NCBI GenBank assembly: GCA_947588645.1
Contig: CANPYO010000006.1
Coordinates: forward strand, 1-42,615
DNA length: 42,615 nucleotides
Source of the DNA: an uncultured Akkermansia sp.
Lineage (GTDB): Bacteria > Verrucomicrobiota > Verrucomicrobiia > Verrucomicrobiales > Akkermansiaceae
Direction: 5' to 3'
Part shown: in pieces, positions 1-7,850 of the stretch
Position numbering within the stretch: the first letter of the stretch is position 1
Layout of the letters: every line of letters starts with the position of its first letter
Notes under the pieces: model-generated
Database searches by the model: none
What the model was told of the DNA's origin: nothing
The model's input: only the letters and a program-made list of their open reading frames with translations
Position numbers and translations under genes: made by a program

Positions 1-975
1 CTCTCTGCCGAGGAAGCAAACTACGCGTTTGCCCAACTTATGGACGGGCAGCTTACGCCCTCACAATCCGGTGCGTTTTTACTCACGCTGCGCGCCAAGG
101 GGGAGACTGCCGAGGAAATGCACGCTGCGGTGCAAAATGCTTTACAGCGCGCATGCCTTGTGGATGGGGTGGAGGGTGATTATGCGGACGTGGTGGGTAC
201 CGGTGGCGATGGCAAGCACAGCTTCAACTGCTCCACCGCTACAGCACTCACGCTCGCCGGCATGGGCTATCGCATCGTGAAGCACGGGAACCGCGCTGCT
301 TCATCCTCCAGTGGTGCCGGCGACGTGCTGGAGCAACTCGGTTACCCTCTCGACCTCGATCCGGCGGGCATTCGCGAGTCGCTTGCCTCGTGCAACTTTG
401 CCTTTGCCTTTGCGCCGCATTTCCATCCATGCTTCAAGCATGTGGGCCCCATACGGCGTGAGCTGGGCGTGCGTACACTTTTCAATTTGCTCGGTCCACT
501 GATCAATCCGAGTCGTCCGCCGCTGATGATGCTGGGTGTAGCGGCTCCCAAGTTTGTGCCGCTGGTGGCACATACGCTGGCGGTCAGCGGCAGTTATAAA
601 CGGGCGTACGTTTTCTGCGGCGCGCAGGGGTATGATGAACTTACGCTTTTCGGTCCCGCCACGGCTTGTATGGTGCAGGGCGATCGTGTGGAGGAAGTGA
701 CGCTTGACCCACGAGAATGGGGATTCACGACACCGCCGTCTTCTCCGGATGAGTTGCGAGTGGAAACGAAGGAAGAAGCAGCTGCGGCGCTTCGTGCCAT
801 TCTCACCGGGCAGGGACCGCAGGCGATGATGGATATGGTCGCTTTCAATGTGGCGCTCGGGATTCGCATGTTCGAGTCGGGACTTGATGAGCGAGAATGC
901 TTTCAGCGTGCACGCGAAGCTTTGGCTTCCGGTGTGGGCATGAAAGTGGTAAAATCGTGGGGAAAAGTATCATGA
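1..975 (+). CDS. trpD: Anthranilate phosphoribosyltransferase, 5'-truncated by window edge
   Basis: Transfers the phosphoribosyl group of PRPP to anthranilate, the second step of tryptophan synthesis. The frame is open from base 1 with family-like sequence before the first internal ATG at 40, so the true start lies upstream; 324 residues are visible of an expected 330-345. Seen: the PRPP-binding GTGGDG followed by the N-C-S-T motif, the KHGNRA segment, and a conserved C-terminal stretch around HVGPIRRELGVRT and NLLGPLINP. The stop overlaps the next gene as ATGA, so trpD and trpC are translationally coupled. The gene continues an operon with trpC and trpF. Identity is secure; only the N-terminus is missing. 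Confidence 0.97.
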   Translation, partial: LSAEEANYAFAQLMDGQLTPSQSGAFLLTLRAKGETAEEMHAAVQNALQRACLVDGVEGDYADVVGTGGDGKHSFNCSTATALTLAGMGYRIVKHGNRAASSSSGAGDVLEQLGYPLDLDPAGIRESLASCNFAFAFAPHFHPCFKHVGPIRRELGVRTLFNLLGPLINPSRPPLMMLGVAAPKFVPLVAHTLAVSGSYKRAYVFCGAQGYDELTLFGPATACMVQGDRVEEVTLDPREWGFTTPPSSPDELRVETKEEAAAALRAILTGQGPQAMMDMVAFNVALGIRMFESGLDERECFQRAREALASGVGMKVVKSWGKVS

Positions 976-1739
976 ATCTGCAACGTTTCATCGATGCCAA
1001 GCAGATGGAGCTGCAAGCTCTGCGCGCTCACATGCCGCAGCCGCTTGTCGCCCCGCGTCCGGATTTTTGCGCTGCCCTACGTTCGCCGCTTCCCGCCGGA
1101 CATGTTCTGCGGGTGATTGCGGAGTACAAGCGCAGCTCGCCCTCTGCGGGGGTGATCAATGACCGAGTGACGCCGCAGCAGATGGCGTCTGCCTACGCTG
1201 CAGGTGGAGCTACGTGCATGAGCGTACTCACCGAGCGAGCCTATTTTCACGGCGGAGTGGAGGACTTGGAGGCGGCGCATGCAGCCGGACTTCCCCTGCT
1301 GCGAAAGGATTTTATTTTTGACGAATTGCAAGTGCGAGCGACTTTGGCCACTCCTGCAAGCGCGTTGCTTCTGATCGTTGCGCTGACGCCGGATGCTGGC
1401 AAACTGCGCGGTTTGAGGGAATTGGCAGAGCAGCATGGCATCCACGCCGTGGTTGAAATTTTTTCTGAACAGGAGCTTGCTATAGCGCGCCAGAGTGGCG
1501 CTCGCATCATTCAGGTCAACGCGCGTAACCTTGAAACGTTCTCCACAGACCGTACGGCGGGTCTGCATTTGGCTTCACTGCGCGCACCGGAAGAAATATG
1601 GATAGCCGCAAGCGCCATGAGCGAGCGTAGTCACCTGCAAGATGCCGCCGCCGCCGGGTACGATGCTGCGCTGGTCGGCACGGCTCTCATGACTTCCCCC
1701 GATCCGCAACAAACATTACACCAACTCCTCCATGAATAA
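972..1739 (+). CDS. trpC: Indole-3-glycerol phosphate synthase
   Basis: Closes the indole ring from CdRP in tryptophan synthesis (TIM barrel, 255 aa). The start was placed at 972 because this ATG overlaps the trpD stop and gives the usual family length; an in-frame ATG at 897 would lie deep inside trpD. Seen: AEYKRSSPS (catalytic Glu and Lys of strand 1), LLRKDFI (catalytic Lys), VVEIF (Glu), VNARNL (Asn of the NRNL motif). The strand-7 motif normally reading AESGI is here AASAMSE, so the Glu that helps bind substrate in characterised enzymes is Ala. All other catalytic positions appear intact, so the enzyme is probably active, but the change is unusual. Confidence 0.95.
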   Translation: MNLQRFIDAKQMELQALRAHMPQPLVAPRPDFCAALRSPLPAGHVLRVIAEYKRSSPSAGVINDRVTPQQMASAYAAGGATCMSVLTERAYFHGGVEDLEAAHAAGLPLLRKDFIFDELQVRATLATPASALLLIVALTPDAGKLRGLRELAEQHGIHAVVEIFSEQELAIARQSGARIIQVNARNLETFSTDRTAGLHLASLRAPEEIWIAASAMSERSHLQDAAAAGYDAALVGTALMTSPDPQQTLHQLLHE

Positions 1740-2379
1740 GAAACTCCCTTTCATCAAAGTGTGCGGGCAGACGCATGCCGGCACCGTGGATGCTTCGCTC
1801 GCCTTGGGAGCGCGCTATGTCGGTTTTATTTTTCATCGCAGCAGCCCGCGTAGCATCACGGCAGAGCGCGCGGCTGCCATCCACACCCGCTTTGCCTCGC
1901 GTGTGGGCGTTTTTGTACGTCAACAGGCGGAAGAGATTGTGCGTATCATGCAAATTGCCCATCTCGATTATGCTCAACTGCACGGCGCGCAGACCAGGGA
2001 GGACGCCGAAAAAGTTGGAGTAGATCGAGTCATCCGCACTATCTGGCCAGAACATTGTGAAAGCGTGACTGCTCTGCAAAAGGAGCTGGACGATTGGGCT
2101 CCCTTTTGCACGATGTACCTGTTGGATGCCGGGAGAGATGTCGGTTCCGGCGGTACGGGAAGGTCGCTTGATGTGGAGCAGTTTACGCATGTAAACTTTC
2201 CGCACCCATGGATTCTTGCCGGGGGAATCAACGCCCAAAACATCCCGCAACTTCTTGCTCACTGTTCACCGGATGGCATTGATTTGAACTCCGGTGTTGA
2301 GCTTGCTCCGGGGCTGAAAGATCCCGTGAGGCTGCTTGCCGCTATCCATGCGTGCAGGACGATGTCCAGGCAAGATTGA
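1732..2379 (+). CDS. trpF: Phosphoribosylanthranilate isomerase
   Basis: Amadori rearrangement of phosphoribosylanthranilate to CdRP, the step between TrpD and TrpC. The 215-aa length is normal for the family. Seen: KVCGQT near the N-terminus (catalytic Cys), the YLLDAG strand with the catalytic Asp, GSGGTGR phosphate loop, LAGGI, and DLNSGVE near the C-terminus. The start ATG lies 8 bases inside the end of trpC, so the three genes form one coupled unit. No Shine-Dalgarno-like sequence precedes it. The gene order trpD-trpC-trpF is a common arrangement. Confidence 0.95.
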   Translation: MNKKLPFIKVCGQTHAGTVDASLALGARYVGFIFHRSSPRSITAERAAAIHTRFASRVGVFVRQQAEEIVRIMQIAHLDYAQLHGAQTREDAEKVGVDRVIRTIWPEHCESVTALQKELDDWAPFCTMYLLDAGRDVGSGGTGRSLDVEQFTHVNFPHPWILAGGINAQNIPQLLAHCSPDGIDLNSGVELAPGLKDPVRLLAAIHACRTMSRQD

Positions 2380-2413
2380 GGGGGCTCATTGCCAGAGTTT
2401 GAAGAACAAAGCC

Positions 2414-3124
2414 ATGAACAGCGAACATTTCAAGACAATTTGCGAGCGTTGGCGGAGTTTTGCAGGGAGGCACCCGCACGTCGCCAGGTATGCTGGAAAA
2501 TTGGCGAATTACGCGCAAAATGGAATCATGCGCGACTCGGAGGCGGTAGAGTTTAATGTACGTTTCACGGGGCGCATGCCGCGGCAGACATTCTGGCTCA
2601 CGATCATCGGACTCGCGTTGATGGCATTGGCGGCTCTGGTCGCGGTGCGCATAACGTTATGGGTGGGCGTCCAGCTATTGAACATCGTGGAATTGATGGT
2701 GGGAGGGTTGCTCGAAGATTTGCTGAAGTTCGTCCTGCATGGTTTTCGAGTGGCATGTGTGAGCATCGGGTACACCTTACTTTATCTTTTTATCGCGTGG
2801 CTGTTGATTGTGGCTGTGAGTGCAGCCGTTCGCAGAATGCATGATATTGGCAAATCGGGATGGTATGCGCTCATTGCCTTCATTCCGGGCATCGGATTAC
2901 TTATTTTCGCGATGATGTGCTGCATCGAGAGTGTGAAGGACGATGAAGGTGACGCCATCGGTGATGATGAAGAGCCGTCAGATGACGAAGAACCAGTCAA
3001 CGTGTTTTCTCATCCCGAGAACCCCACACCGCAACAGTCTGTTTCTTGTTCGCTCTGCCACGGAGAAGGAAAGCTACCGAACGGATTTCCATGCCCCCAG
3101 TGCGGTGGCAGTGGAAAGGCATGA
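2414..3124 (+). CDS. DUF805 membrane protein with acidic linker and DnaJ-type zinc-finger tail
   Basis: 236-aa protein of unknown function. I start it at ATG 2414 because the residues before it in the longer frame (from 2336) overlap trpF and do not look family-like. Seen: a soluble N-terminus of about 50 residues, RFTGRMPRQTFW (typical DUF805 entry sequence), membrane segments separated by loops, the RRMHDIGKSGWY motif typical of DUF805 (YhaH-like), and a last membrane segment. It then has a strongly acidic linker and a C-terminal CSLCHGEGKLPNGFPCPQC segment resembling one DnaJ cysteine-rich repeat pair. It follows trpF by 34 nt, so it may be in the trp operon, but no functional link is known. 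The zinc-finger tail is not a usual part of DUF805 proteins. Confidence 0.8.
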   Translation: MNSEHFKTICERWRSFAGRHPHVARYAGKLANYAQNGIMRDSEAVEFNVRFTGRMPRQTFWLTIIGLALMALAALVAVRITLWVGVQLLNIVELMVGGLLEDLLKFVLHGFRVACVSIGYTLLYLFIAWLLIVAVSAAVRRMHDIGKSGWYALIAFIPGIGLLIFAMMCCIESVKDDEGDAIGDDEEPSDDEEPVNVFSHPENPTPQQSVSCSLCHGEGKLPNGFPCPQCGGSGKA

Positions 3125-3154
3125 CACGTGGAGACTTCCCGAAAGGTATCGTCT

Positions 3155-3931
3155 TTACTTTTCCCGTGGGAGAAGGAGGTCGGAAGCCCACTTTTTTGCG
3201 GCGGAAGTGATGCTGCCCGCCACATCAGCATGCTGTACCGCGAAGCGTGGGGTGAACCAGGGAAAATAGCGCACCAGGTCATGGAATACTTGCACTTCGC
3301 CATCGCAAGTGCCGTGTCCGGAGCCTATGCCGATGGTAATGATAGAAGATGAGGCCGTGAGCTGCGCGGCTACTTCTGTCCGCGTGCATTCGATGACCAC
3401 GGAAAAGGCGCCGGCTCGGGTGACAGCTTGTAGGTCGGCCGTGAGGGCAGCAACCTCTGCGTCTGACTTGCCACGCATGCGGTAGCCGCCGTCTTCCTTG
3501 ATGTGTTGAGGCAGCAGACCGATATGTGCTTGCACGGGAATACCGGCCTGCACCAGGGCATGAATCATGGGTTCCACCGTGCAGCCACCTTCCAGCTTGA
3601 CGGCTTCGGCTCCCGCGTCAATGAGTGCGCGTGCGCTTTCTAAGGCTTGTTCCAGCGTGTCGTATGTGTGGATGGGCATATCGCTCACGAGCAGGGCATT
3701 GGTTTTCGCACGAGATACGGCCGCAGTGTGATGCACCATGTGCTGCAGGGTCACACTTGTCGTGTCCGGGAAGCCCAGCACCATCATCCCCAGAGAATCG
3801 CCCACCAGCAGTATGTCCACACCTGCTTCATCCAGCAGCCGTGCGGTGGGGTAATCGTAGGCCGTGAGTTGCGAGACCGGACGCACCCCCTTACAGGCTT
3901 GAATGAGTCGGATTTTTTCTTCGGTAGTCAT
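3155..3931 (-). CDS. panB: 3-methyl-2-oxobutanoate hydroxymethyltransferase
   Basis: Makes ketopantoate from alpha-ketoisovalerate and methylenetetrahydrofolate, the first step of pantothenate synthesis (258 aa, slightly short for the family). Seen: LTAYDYPTARLLDEAG, LLVGDSLGM (metal-binding Asp), SDMP, VKLEGG, GIPVQAHIGLLPQ, and IGIGSG near the C-terminus. Last gene of the dapA-dapB-folK-panB unit; its start follows the folK stop by 6 nt. Its 3' end faces the DUF805 gene across 30 bp in which I see no convincing terminator. Confidence 0.95.
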   Translation of the reverse strand: MTTEEKIRLIQACKGVRPVSQLTAYDYPTARLLDEAGVDILLVGDSLGMMVLGFPDTTSVTLQHMVHHTAAVSRAKTNALLVSDMPIHTYDTLEQALESARALIDAGAEAVKLEGGCTVEPMIHALVQAGIPVQAHIGLLPQHIKEDGGYRMRGKSDAEVAALTADLQAVTRAGAFSVVIECTRTEVAAQLTASSSIITIGIGSGHGTCDGEVQVFHDLVRYFPWFTPRFAVQHADVAGSITSAAKKWASDLLLPREK

Positions 3932-3937
3932 AGCGGT

Positions 3938-4459
3938 TTACAGATCGAAGAGAGTGACGGAAGGTAATTCCGGAAGGCGCGCTAGAAGCTCCTGCACGGT
4001 GGCGGTTTGCCCGGGGAGAATGAGCGCGGGGTCGATGTCGCAAAGAGGCTGCAGTACGAAACGCCGCTGCGTGGCGCGCGGGTGAGGTAGTGTGAGCTGG
4101 GATGTGTCTACCTGAAGATCACCGGAATAGATGAGGTCGATATCGCAGGTGCGAGCTTCGCCGTAAACACCGGTACGAATACGCCCAAGTGCTTTCTCAA
4201 TTTCCTGACAGCGGTATAAAATCTCCTGCGGAGGCATCGTTGTGGCCACCTCCACACAGGCATTCAGAAAAGCCGGACTGCCGGGCGGGCAATTTACCGG
4301 CTCCGTCTCATACACCTGCGAAAGGCGCAAATCACCGAAGATCTGTGTGAGGTGGTCGCAGGCGCGTTCGAGGATCGCCAAGCGATTACCGCTGTTCGAA
4401 CCGAGGGAAAATCCTGTGCGGCGTGCGTCGCAGGCATCAGTCTTTGAAGCCGAGCACAT
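3938..4459 (-). CDS. folK: 2-amino-4-hydroxy-6-hydroxymethyldihydropteridine pyrophosphokinase (HPPK)
   Basis: Pyrophosphorylates the pterin precursor in folate synthesis. 173 aa if started at the ATG at 4459, which overlaps the last 23 bases of dapB. An upstream ATG (4528) would add 23 residues lying fully inside dapB and was rejected. Seen: FSLGSNSGNR near the N-terminus, YETEPVN, AFLNACVEV, the ATP/metal segment RTCDIDLI and LPHPRATQRRFVL. All are family hallmarks. The folate link is sensible next to panB, which uses a folate cofactor. Confidence 0.93.
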   Translation of the reverse strand: MCSASKTDACDARRTGFSLGSNSGNRLAILERACDHLTQIFGDLRLSQVYETEPVNCPPGSPAFLNACVEVATTMPPQEILYRCQEIEKALGRIRTGVYGEARTCDIDLIYSGDLQVDTSQLTLPHPRATQRRFVLQPLCDIDPALILPGQTATVQELLARLPELPSVTLFDL

Positions 4460-5168
4460 CTTGCATGCTGTAGAGACCGGCCGGCTGATTTGCCAGCCAC
4501 AGAGCCGCCCGAACGGCGCCGGAAGCAAAGGTCATGCGGCTGGAAGCTTTGTGCGCGAGTTCCACGCGCTCACCATCGGCAGCGAAGATGACGGTATGAT
4601 CTCCAACCACATCGCCACCGCGCAAGGAATGCATACCTATCTGCCGCTGGGGACGCGCGCCCACCATGCCCTCGCGACCATGCATCACATCCTTCTTGTA
4701 TTCCATTCCTGTTTCTTCACACACGACTTCGGCCAAGGAACGGGCGGTTCCACTGGGAGCATCCAGCTTATGGTGGTGGTGCATTTCCACAATTTCCACA
4801 TCATAACCTTGCAGGATACGAGTGGCCTTGCGGGTGAGCCAGAAAAGCGTGTTCACGCCCACGGAGTAGTTGGAAGCAAAGACAATAGGAATGCTCTTGG
4901 CGGCATCAGTAATAGCAGCTCGTTCTTCATCCGTGTGACCGGTTGTACCAATGACGAGTGGCTTCTTCTGCTCCACCGCCGCAGCGAGCAGCTCCGGCGT
5001 GAAGCCGTGAAAGGAGAAATCGATGGCGAGGTCGGCTTGGGAAAGCGCGGCAGCAATATCTTGCCCCACGTCATGGGTGGAGGTCAATGTTGTATCGGAG
5101 CAAAGTTCGACAGCCTGCTTTACGGCTTGCCCCATGCGACCTGAGATACCGGTGACAAGAATGTTCAT
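4437..5168 (-). CDS. dapB: 4-hydroxy-tetrahydrodipicolinate reductase
   Basis: NAD(P)H-dependent second step of the lysine/diaminopimelate branch. 243 aa. Seen: the nucleotide-binding GISGRMGQAV at the N-terminus, GTTGH, ASNYSVGVN, the catalytic EMHHHHKLDAPSGTA signature, and HSLRGGDVVGDHTV. Starts 19 nt after dapA, giving the two consecutive diaminopimelate enzymes in pathway order. The 3' end overlaps the start of folK. No Shine-Dalgarno sequence is evident before the ATG. Confidence 0.97.
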   Translation of the reverse strand: MNILVTGISGRMGQAVKQAVELCSDTTLTSTHDVGQDIAAALSQADLAIDFSFHGFTPELLAAAVEQKKPLVIGTTGHTDEERAAITDAAKSIPIVFASNYSVGVNTLFWLTRKATRILQGYDVEIVEMHHHHKLDAPSGTARSLAEVVCEETGMEYKKDVMHGREGMVGARPQRQIGMHSLRGGDVVGDHTVIFAADGERVELAHKASSRMTFASGAVRAALWLANQPAGLYSMQDVLGFKD

Positions 5169-5187
5169 GACGAGTTAAGGTACGGGA

Positions 5188-6072
5188 TTATGCGAGTAAA
5201 CCAAAGCGGCGAAGCAAGTCAGCCAGCACAGCTTTTTTCTCCTCAGCCAATGGAGCAAGCGGCAGACGCAGTTCCCAAGAGATGTCTCCACGCAGCGCCA
5301 GAGCCGCTTTGATGGGTACGGGATTGACATCCAGGCTCATCAGCCCTTTCATGAGCGGGTAATACTTCTTCTGCAGGACAAGCGCTTTCTTGCCATCGCC
5401 ATTCAGAGCGGCATCCACGAGTTCTTTCATCTGAGCCGGTGCCACATTGGATGTCACCGACACCAGCCCCACTGCTCCGCATGCGATGAAGGGCACCGTG
5501 AGTCCGTCATCCCCGCAGAGTACGGCAAAATCTTCCGGCACCGCTTGCACGAGTCGATTGACGCGATCCACACTGCCACCCGCCTCCTTGATAGCAACAA
5601 CGGTGGGGCAATCTGCGGCAAGCCGCGCCACGGTTTCCACAGCAATCTCAATGCCGCTACGCCCGGGAATGCTGTAAAGCAGCACAGGAAGGTCGGAACA
5701 CTCGGCAATGGCTTTGAAATGACGGTAGAGACCTTCTTGGCTGGGCTTATTGTAGTAAGGACAGACCTGCAGCGTGCCGTCCGCTCCCATGGCTGCCGCC
5801 TCTTTAGTCATGGTAATGGCCTCGGCAGTGGAGTTTGATCCGGTCCCGGCAATCACCTGGCAGCGTCCGGCTACGCTCTCGATAGCGAAGCCAATGACCT
5901 CCATGTGTTCGGCGTGAGAGAGGGTAGGGGATTCTCCCGTGGTTCCCACCGGGACAATACCTGTGACCCCTGCGGCGATTTGCGCTTCGATCAGTGCGCG
6001 GAAAGCTTGAACATCCACCACCCCGTCACGGAATGGAGTTATGATCGCGGTATAAAGACCTGAGTATCTCAT
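5188..6072 (-). CDS. dapA: 4-hydroxy-tetrahydrodipicolinate synthase
   Basis: Condenses pyruvate with aspartate semialdehyde, the first committed step to diaminopimelate and lysine (294 aa). Seen: GLYTAIITPFRDG at the N-terminus, GTTGESPTL, CPYYNKPSQEG, LYSIPGRSG, and the Schiff-base lysine in VAIKEA. I start it at ATG 6072: a longer frame begins at 6114, but that start falls in the -35 box of a strong promoter whose predicted transcript begins near 6078. First gene of the dapA-dapB-folK-panB operon. Confidence 0.97.
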   Translation of the reverse strand: MRYSGLYTAIITPFRDGVVDVQAFRALIEAQIAAGVTGIVPVGTTGESPTLSHAEHMEVIGFAIESVAGRCQVIAGTGSNSTAEAITMTKEAAAMGADGTLQVCPYYNKPSQEGLYRHFKAIAECSDLPVLLYSIPGRSGIEIAVETVARLAADCPTVVAIKEAGGSVDRVNRLVQAVPEDFAVLCGDDGLTVPFIACGAVGLVSVTSNVAPAQMKELVDAALNGDGKKALVLQKKYYPLMKGLMSLDVNPVPIKAALALRGDISWELRLPLAPLAEEKKAVLADLLRRFGLLA

Positions 6073-6084
6073 AAGTTCGTCGCT

Positions 6085-6114
6085 ACTATACCGCAGGAGA
6101 CCTCCCATTGTCAA
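6085..6114 (-). promoter_or_regulatory. Sigma-70-type promoter of dapA
   Basis: On the minus strand, TTGACA (6109-6114), an 18-bp spacer, then TATAGT (6085-6090). Transcription should start near 6078, about 6 nt before the dapA ATG. The leader is therefore very short and has no room for a Shine-Dalgarno site. Prediction from sequence only. Confidence 0.8.
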
Positions 6115-6132
6115 GGCTGCAAAACAACGGGA

Positions 6133-6327
6133 CAGGGCAACCGCATTAGATAATGCGGTTGCCTATGTACGAAGTGCGATGTACGATGTACGATTTAAGA
6201 AATTCCCGCGCATGCGCGCGAATTTGGCGAAGTTTTCCATCTTGCTGGCCTACTTGCTTCATCCATAGACAACGCATGAGGAATGGGGTGAATGAGCCCA
6301 GAGAAAATTTTATTGGGACACGTGTGG
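6133..6327 (+). repeat. Hairpin/heptamer intergenic element, copy 1
   Basis: Begins with CAGGGCAACCGC, which forms a perfect 12-bp hairpin (6136-6147 with 6152-6163, loop AGAT). Four heptamers of the GTACGAT type follow at 6167-6194. Then comes a 26-bp near-palindrome (6200-6225, one mismatched pair, core GCGCATGCGC). The end (6272-6327) is a conserved block also found inverted at 18679-18734 and 42366-42421, closing with TTGGGACACGTGTGG. The outer terminal repeat seen at the other two loci is missing on the dapA side, so this copy looks truncated or composite. No credible gene. Confidence 0.75.
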
Positions 6328-6336
6328 GCACGAACT

Positions 6337-6565
6337 CAGGGCAAACGCGTTAGAAAATGCGTTTGCCTATGTACGATGTACGATTTATTAATAACGTGCG
6401 CGTTGCGAAGATTTTTTCGGATCATTAATGTATGCAGAGATTCCTTTAGAGCCATCATCATGATGACCGCTGGTTATCACGGTTTTTTGATACGAATAAA
6501 CGGTGATATCAGTCAATATGAGCAATTTCTCTGTTGATTGACTTCTCTCAAATGCGTTTGCCCTG
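6337..6565 (+). mobile_element. MITE-like element with 12-bp TIRs and 10-bp flanking duplication
   Basis: 229 bp bounded by perfect inverted repeats CAGGGCAAACGC (6337-6348) and GCGTTTGCCCTG (6554-6565). It is flanked immediately on both sides by GGCACGAACT (6327-6336 and 6566-6575), which looks like a target-site duplication. Inside the left end is a 12-bp hairpin with one G-T pair and loop AGAA, followed by two GTACGAT heptamers (6371-6384). A related copy in the opposite orientation lies at 35439-35690; the ends are nearly identical, the middle has diverged. No transposase is encoded, so mobility would need one in trans. The right end lies 18 bp from the tyrS -35 box. Confidence 0.75.
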
Positions 6566-6583
6566 GGCACGAACTGCTCACTC

Positions 6584-6612
6584 TTGCCAGAGACGAGGAG
6601 TCGTGGTACAAT
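6584..6612 (+). promoter_or_regulatory. Sigma-70-type promoter of tyrS
   Basis: TTGCCA (6584-6589), 17-bp spacer, TACAAT (6607-6612). The expected transcription start, about 6619, is only 2 nt before ATG 6621 and 5 nt before ATG 6624, so the message would be leaderless or nearly so. This also argues against the longer in-frame start at 6534. Confidence 0.8.
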
Positions 6613-6620
6613 GCGTCTCG

Positions 6621-7850
6621 ATGATGACATTCTACGAGGAACTGCAATGGCGCGGACTAGTCAATCAGATTTCGGATGAGAAGCTGATTGATAAGCTGAA
6701 TGCGGGGGGGATGACGTGTTACATAGGCACGGATCCGACGGCAGGAAGCTTGCATTTGGGGCATTATTCGAGCTTTCTTATCACGAAACGGTTGCAACGC
6801 GCGGGGCATCATCCTCTGCTGTTGGTGGGATTGGCCACAGGGCTCATAGGTGATCCGCGGGGCACGGTAGAACGCGAATTACAGCAGAAGGAACTCGTGA
6901 TGAGCAATTACGAGAGTTTGCGGGAACAGGTGGAAAGAGTATTTGGATTTGAGGTGGTCAATAATTACGATTGGATCAAGGATTTGAACGTTATCGACTA
7001 CTTCCGCAACTATGGCAAGTATATCAACGTGGGCTATATGCTCAGCAAGGATCATGTGCGTCGCCAGATGGAAACGGGAATCTCTTATGCCGAGTTCTCC
7101 TACATGCTCATCCAAGCTATCGACTTTAAGCACTTGCACGAGACGCGAGGTGTGGATCTTCAGGTGGCCGGCAGTGATCAATGGGGCAATATCACCACCG
7201 GCATCGAACTCATACGCAAGACCACGGGTGATGAAGTATACGGGCTCACGATGCCGTTGGTGACGGACAGTCAAGGCAACAAGTTTGGCAAAAGTGAGGG
7301 GAATGCTCTGTGGCTGGACAAAGAGAAAACAAGCCCGTATGAGCTTTATCAATTTCTCGTGAATACGGAAGATTCGCAAGTGATCAGCTATCTCAAACGT
7401 CTTACTTTCCTCACGCCCGAGGAAATCATGGCCATTGAGGCCGAGCACACTGCTCACCCGGAGCAGCGTACGGCCCAGAAGGCTCTGGCGCGAGAAATCA
7501 TCACCGATTTACACGGGGCGGCAGAGTTTGACAATGCCGTGCAGATTAGTGCTAGGCTTTTTGCCGGGGAATACGCAAGCATGAGTTTGCGGGATATCCG
7601 CACCGGATTGCGCGGTGCTCCCCAAGTGAAAATATCCGTTGGTATGGGAATTGTGGACGCACTGGTGGCGACAGGCATCTGTGCTTCCAAGCGTGAAGCG
7701 CGGGAGTTCGTGGGGAACGGAGCAATTACGGTGAACGGAACGGCAGTTACCGATGCAGCTTACACTTTTACGTCGGAGAAAGCGTTGCATGGCGAGCTTT
7801 TCATTTTGCGGCGTGGTAAGAAAAAGTTTTACTTGGGAACCTTGGAATGA
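6621..7850 (+). CDS. tyrS: Tyrosyl-tRNA synthetase
   Basis: Charges tRNA-Tyr (class Ic synthetase, 409 aa). Seen: GTDPTAGSLHLGHY (HIGH-type signature), the tyrosine-recognition stretch YMLIQAIDF and GSDQWGNI, the KFGKSEGN loop (KMSKS equivalent), and a C-terminal S4 RNA-binding domain around KREAREFVGNGAITVNG. ATG codons at 6621 and 6624 are adjacent and either may be used; the longer frame from 6534 was rejected because it includes the promoter. The stop overlaps the start of the next gene as ATGA. Confidence 0.97.
   Translation: MMTFYEELQWRGLVNQISDEKLIDKLNAGGMTCYIGTDPTAGSLHLGHYSSFLITKRLQRAGHHPLLLVGLATGLIGDPRGTVERELQQKELVMSNYESLREQVERVFGFEVVNNYDWIKDLNVIDYFRNYGKYINVGYMLSKDHVRRQMETGISYAEFSYMLIQAIDFKHLHETRGVDLQVAGSDQWGNITTGIELIRKTTGDEVYGLTMPLVTDSQGNKFGKSEGNALWLDKEKTSPYELYQFLVNTEDSQVISYLKRLTFLTPEEIMAIEAEHTAHPEQRTAQKALAREIITDLHGAAEFDNAVQISARLFAGEYASMSLRDIRTGLRGAPQVKISVGMGIVDALVATGICASKREAREFVGNGAITVNGTAVTDAAYTFTSEKALHGELFILRRGKKKFYLGTLE

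Noticed and set aside
897..971. Upstream start of trpC at 897
   Set aside because: It would overlap trpD by 79 bases and adds residues without family similarity; ATG 972 overlaps the trpD stop and gives the normal length.
3140..3185. Terminator between panB and the DUF805 gene
   Set aside because: The only inverted repeat (around CCCGTGGG) is short, lies in the panB coding end and has no T-run on either side.
6153..6353. Possible small protein of 66 aa beginning within the heptamers (MYDVRCTMYDL type), and similar frames at other copies
   Set aside because: The reading frame is created by the repeat itself, appears in pieces at several loci, and lacks promoter or initiation support; treated as repeat-derived except for the low-interest note on the two MITE copies.
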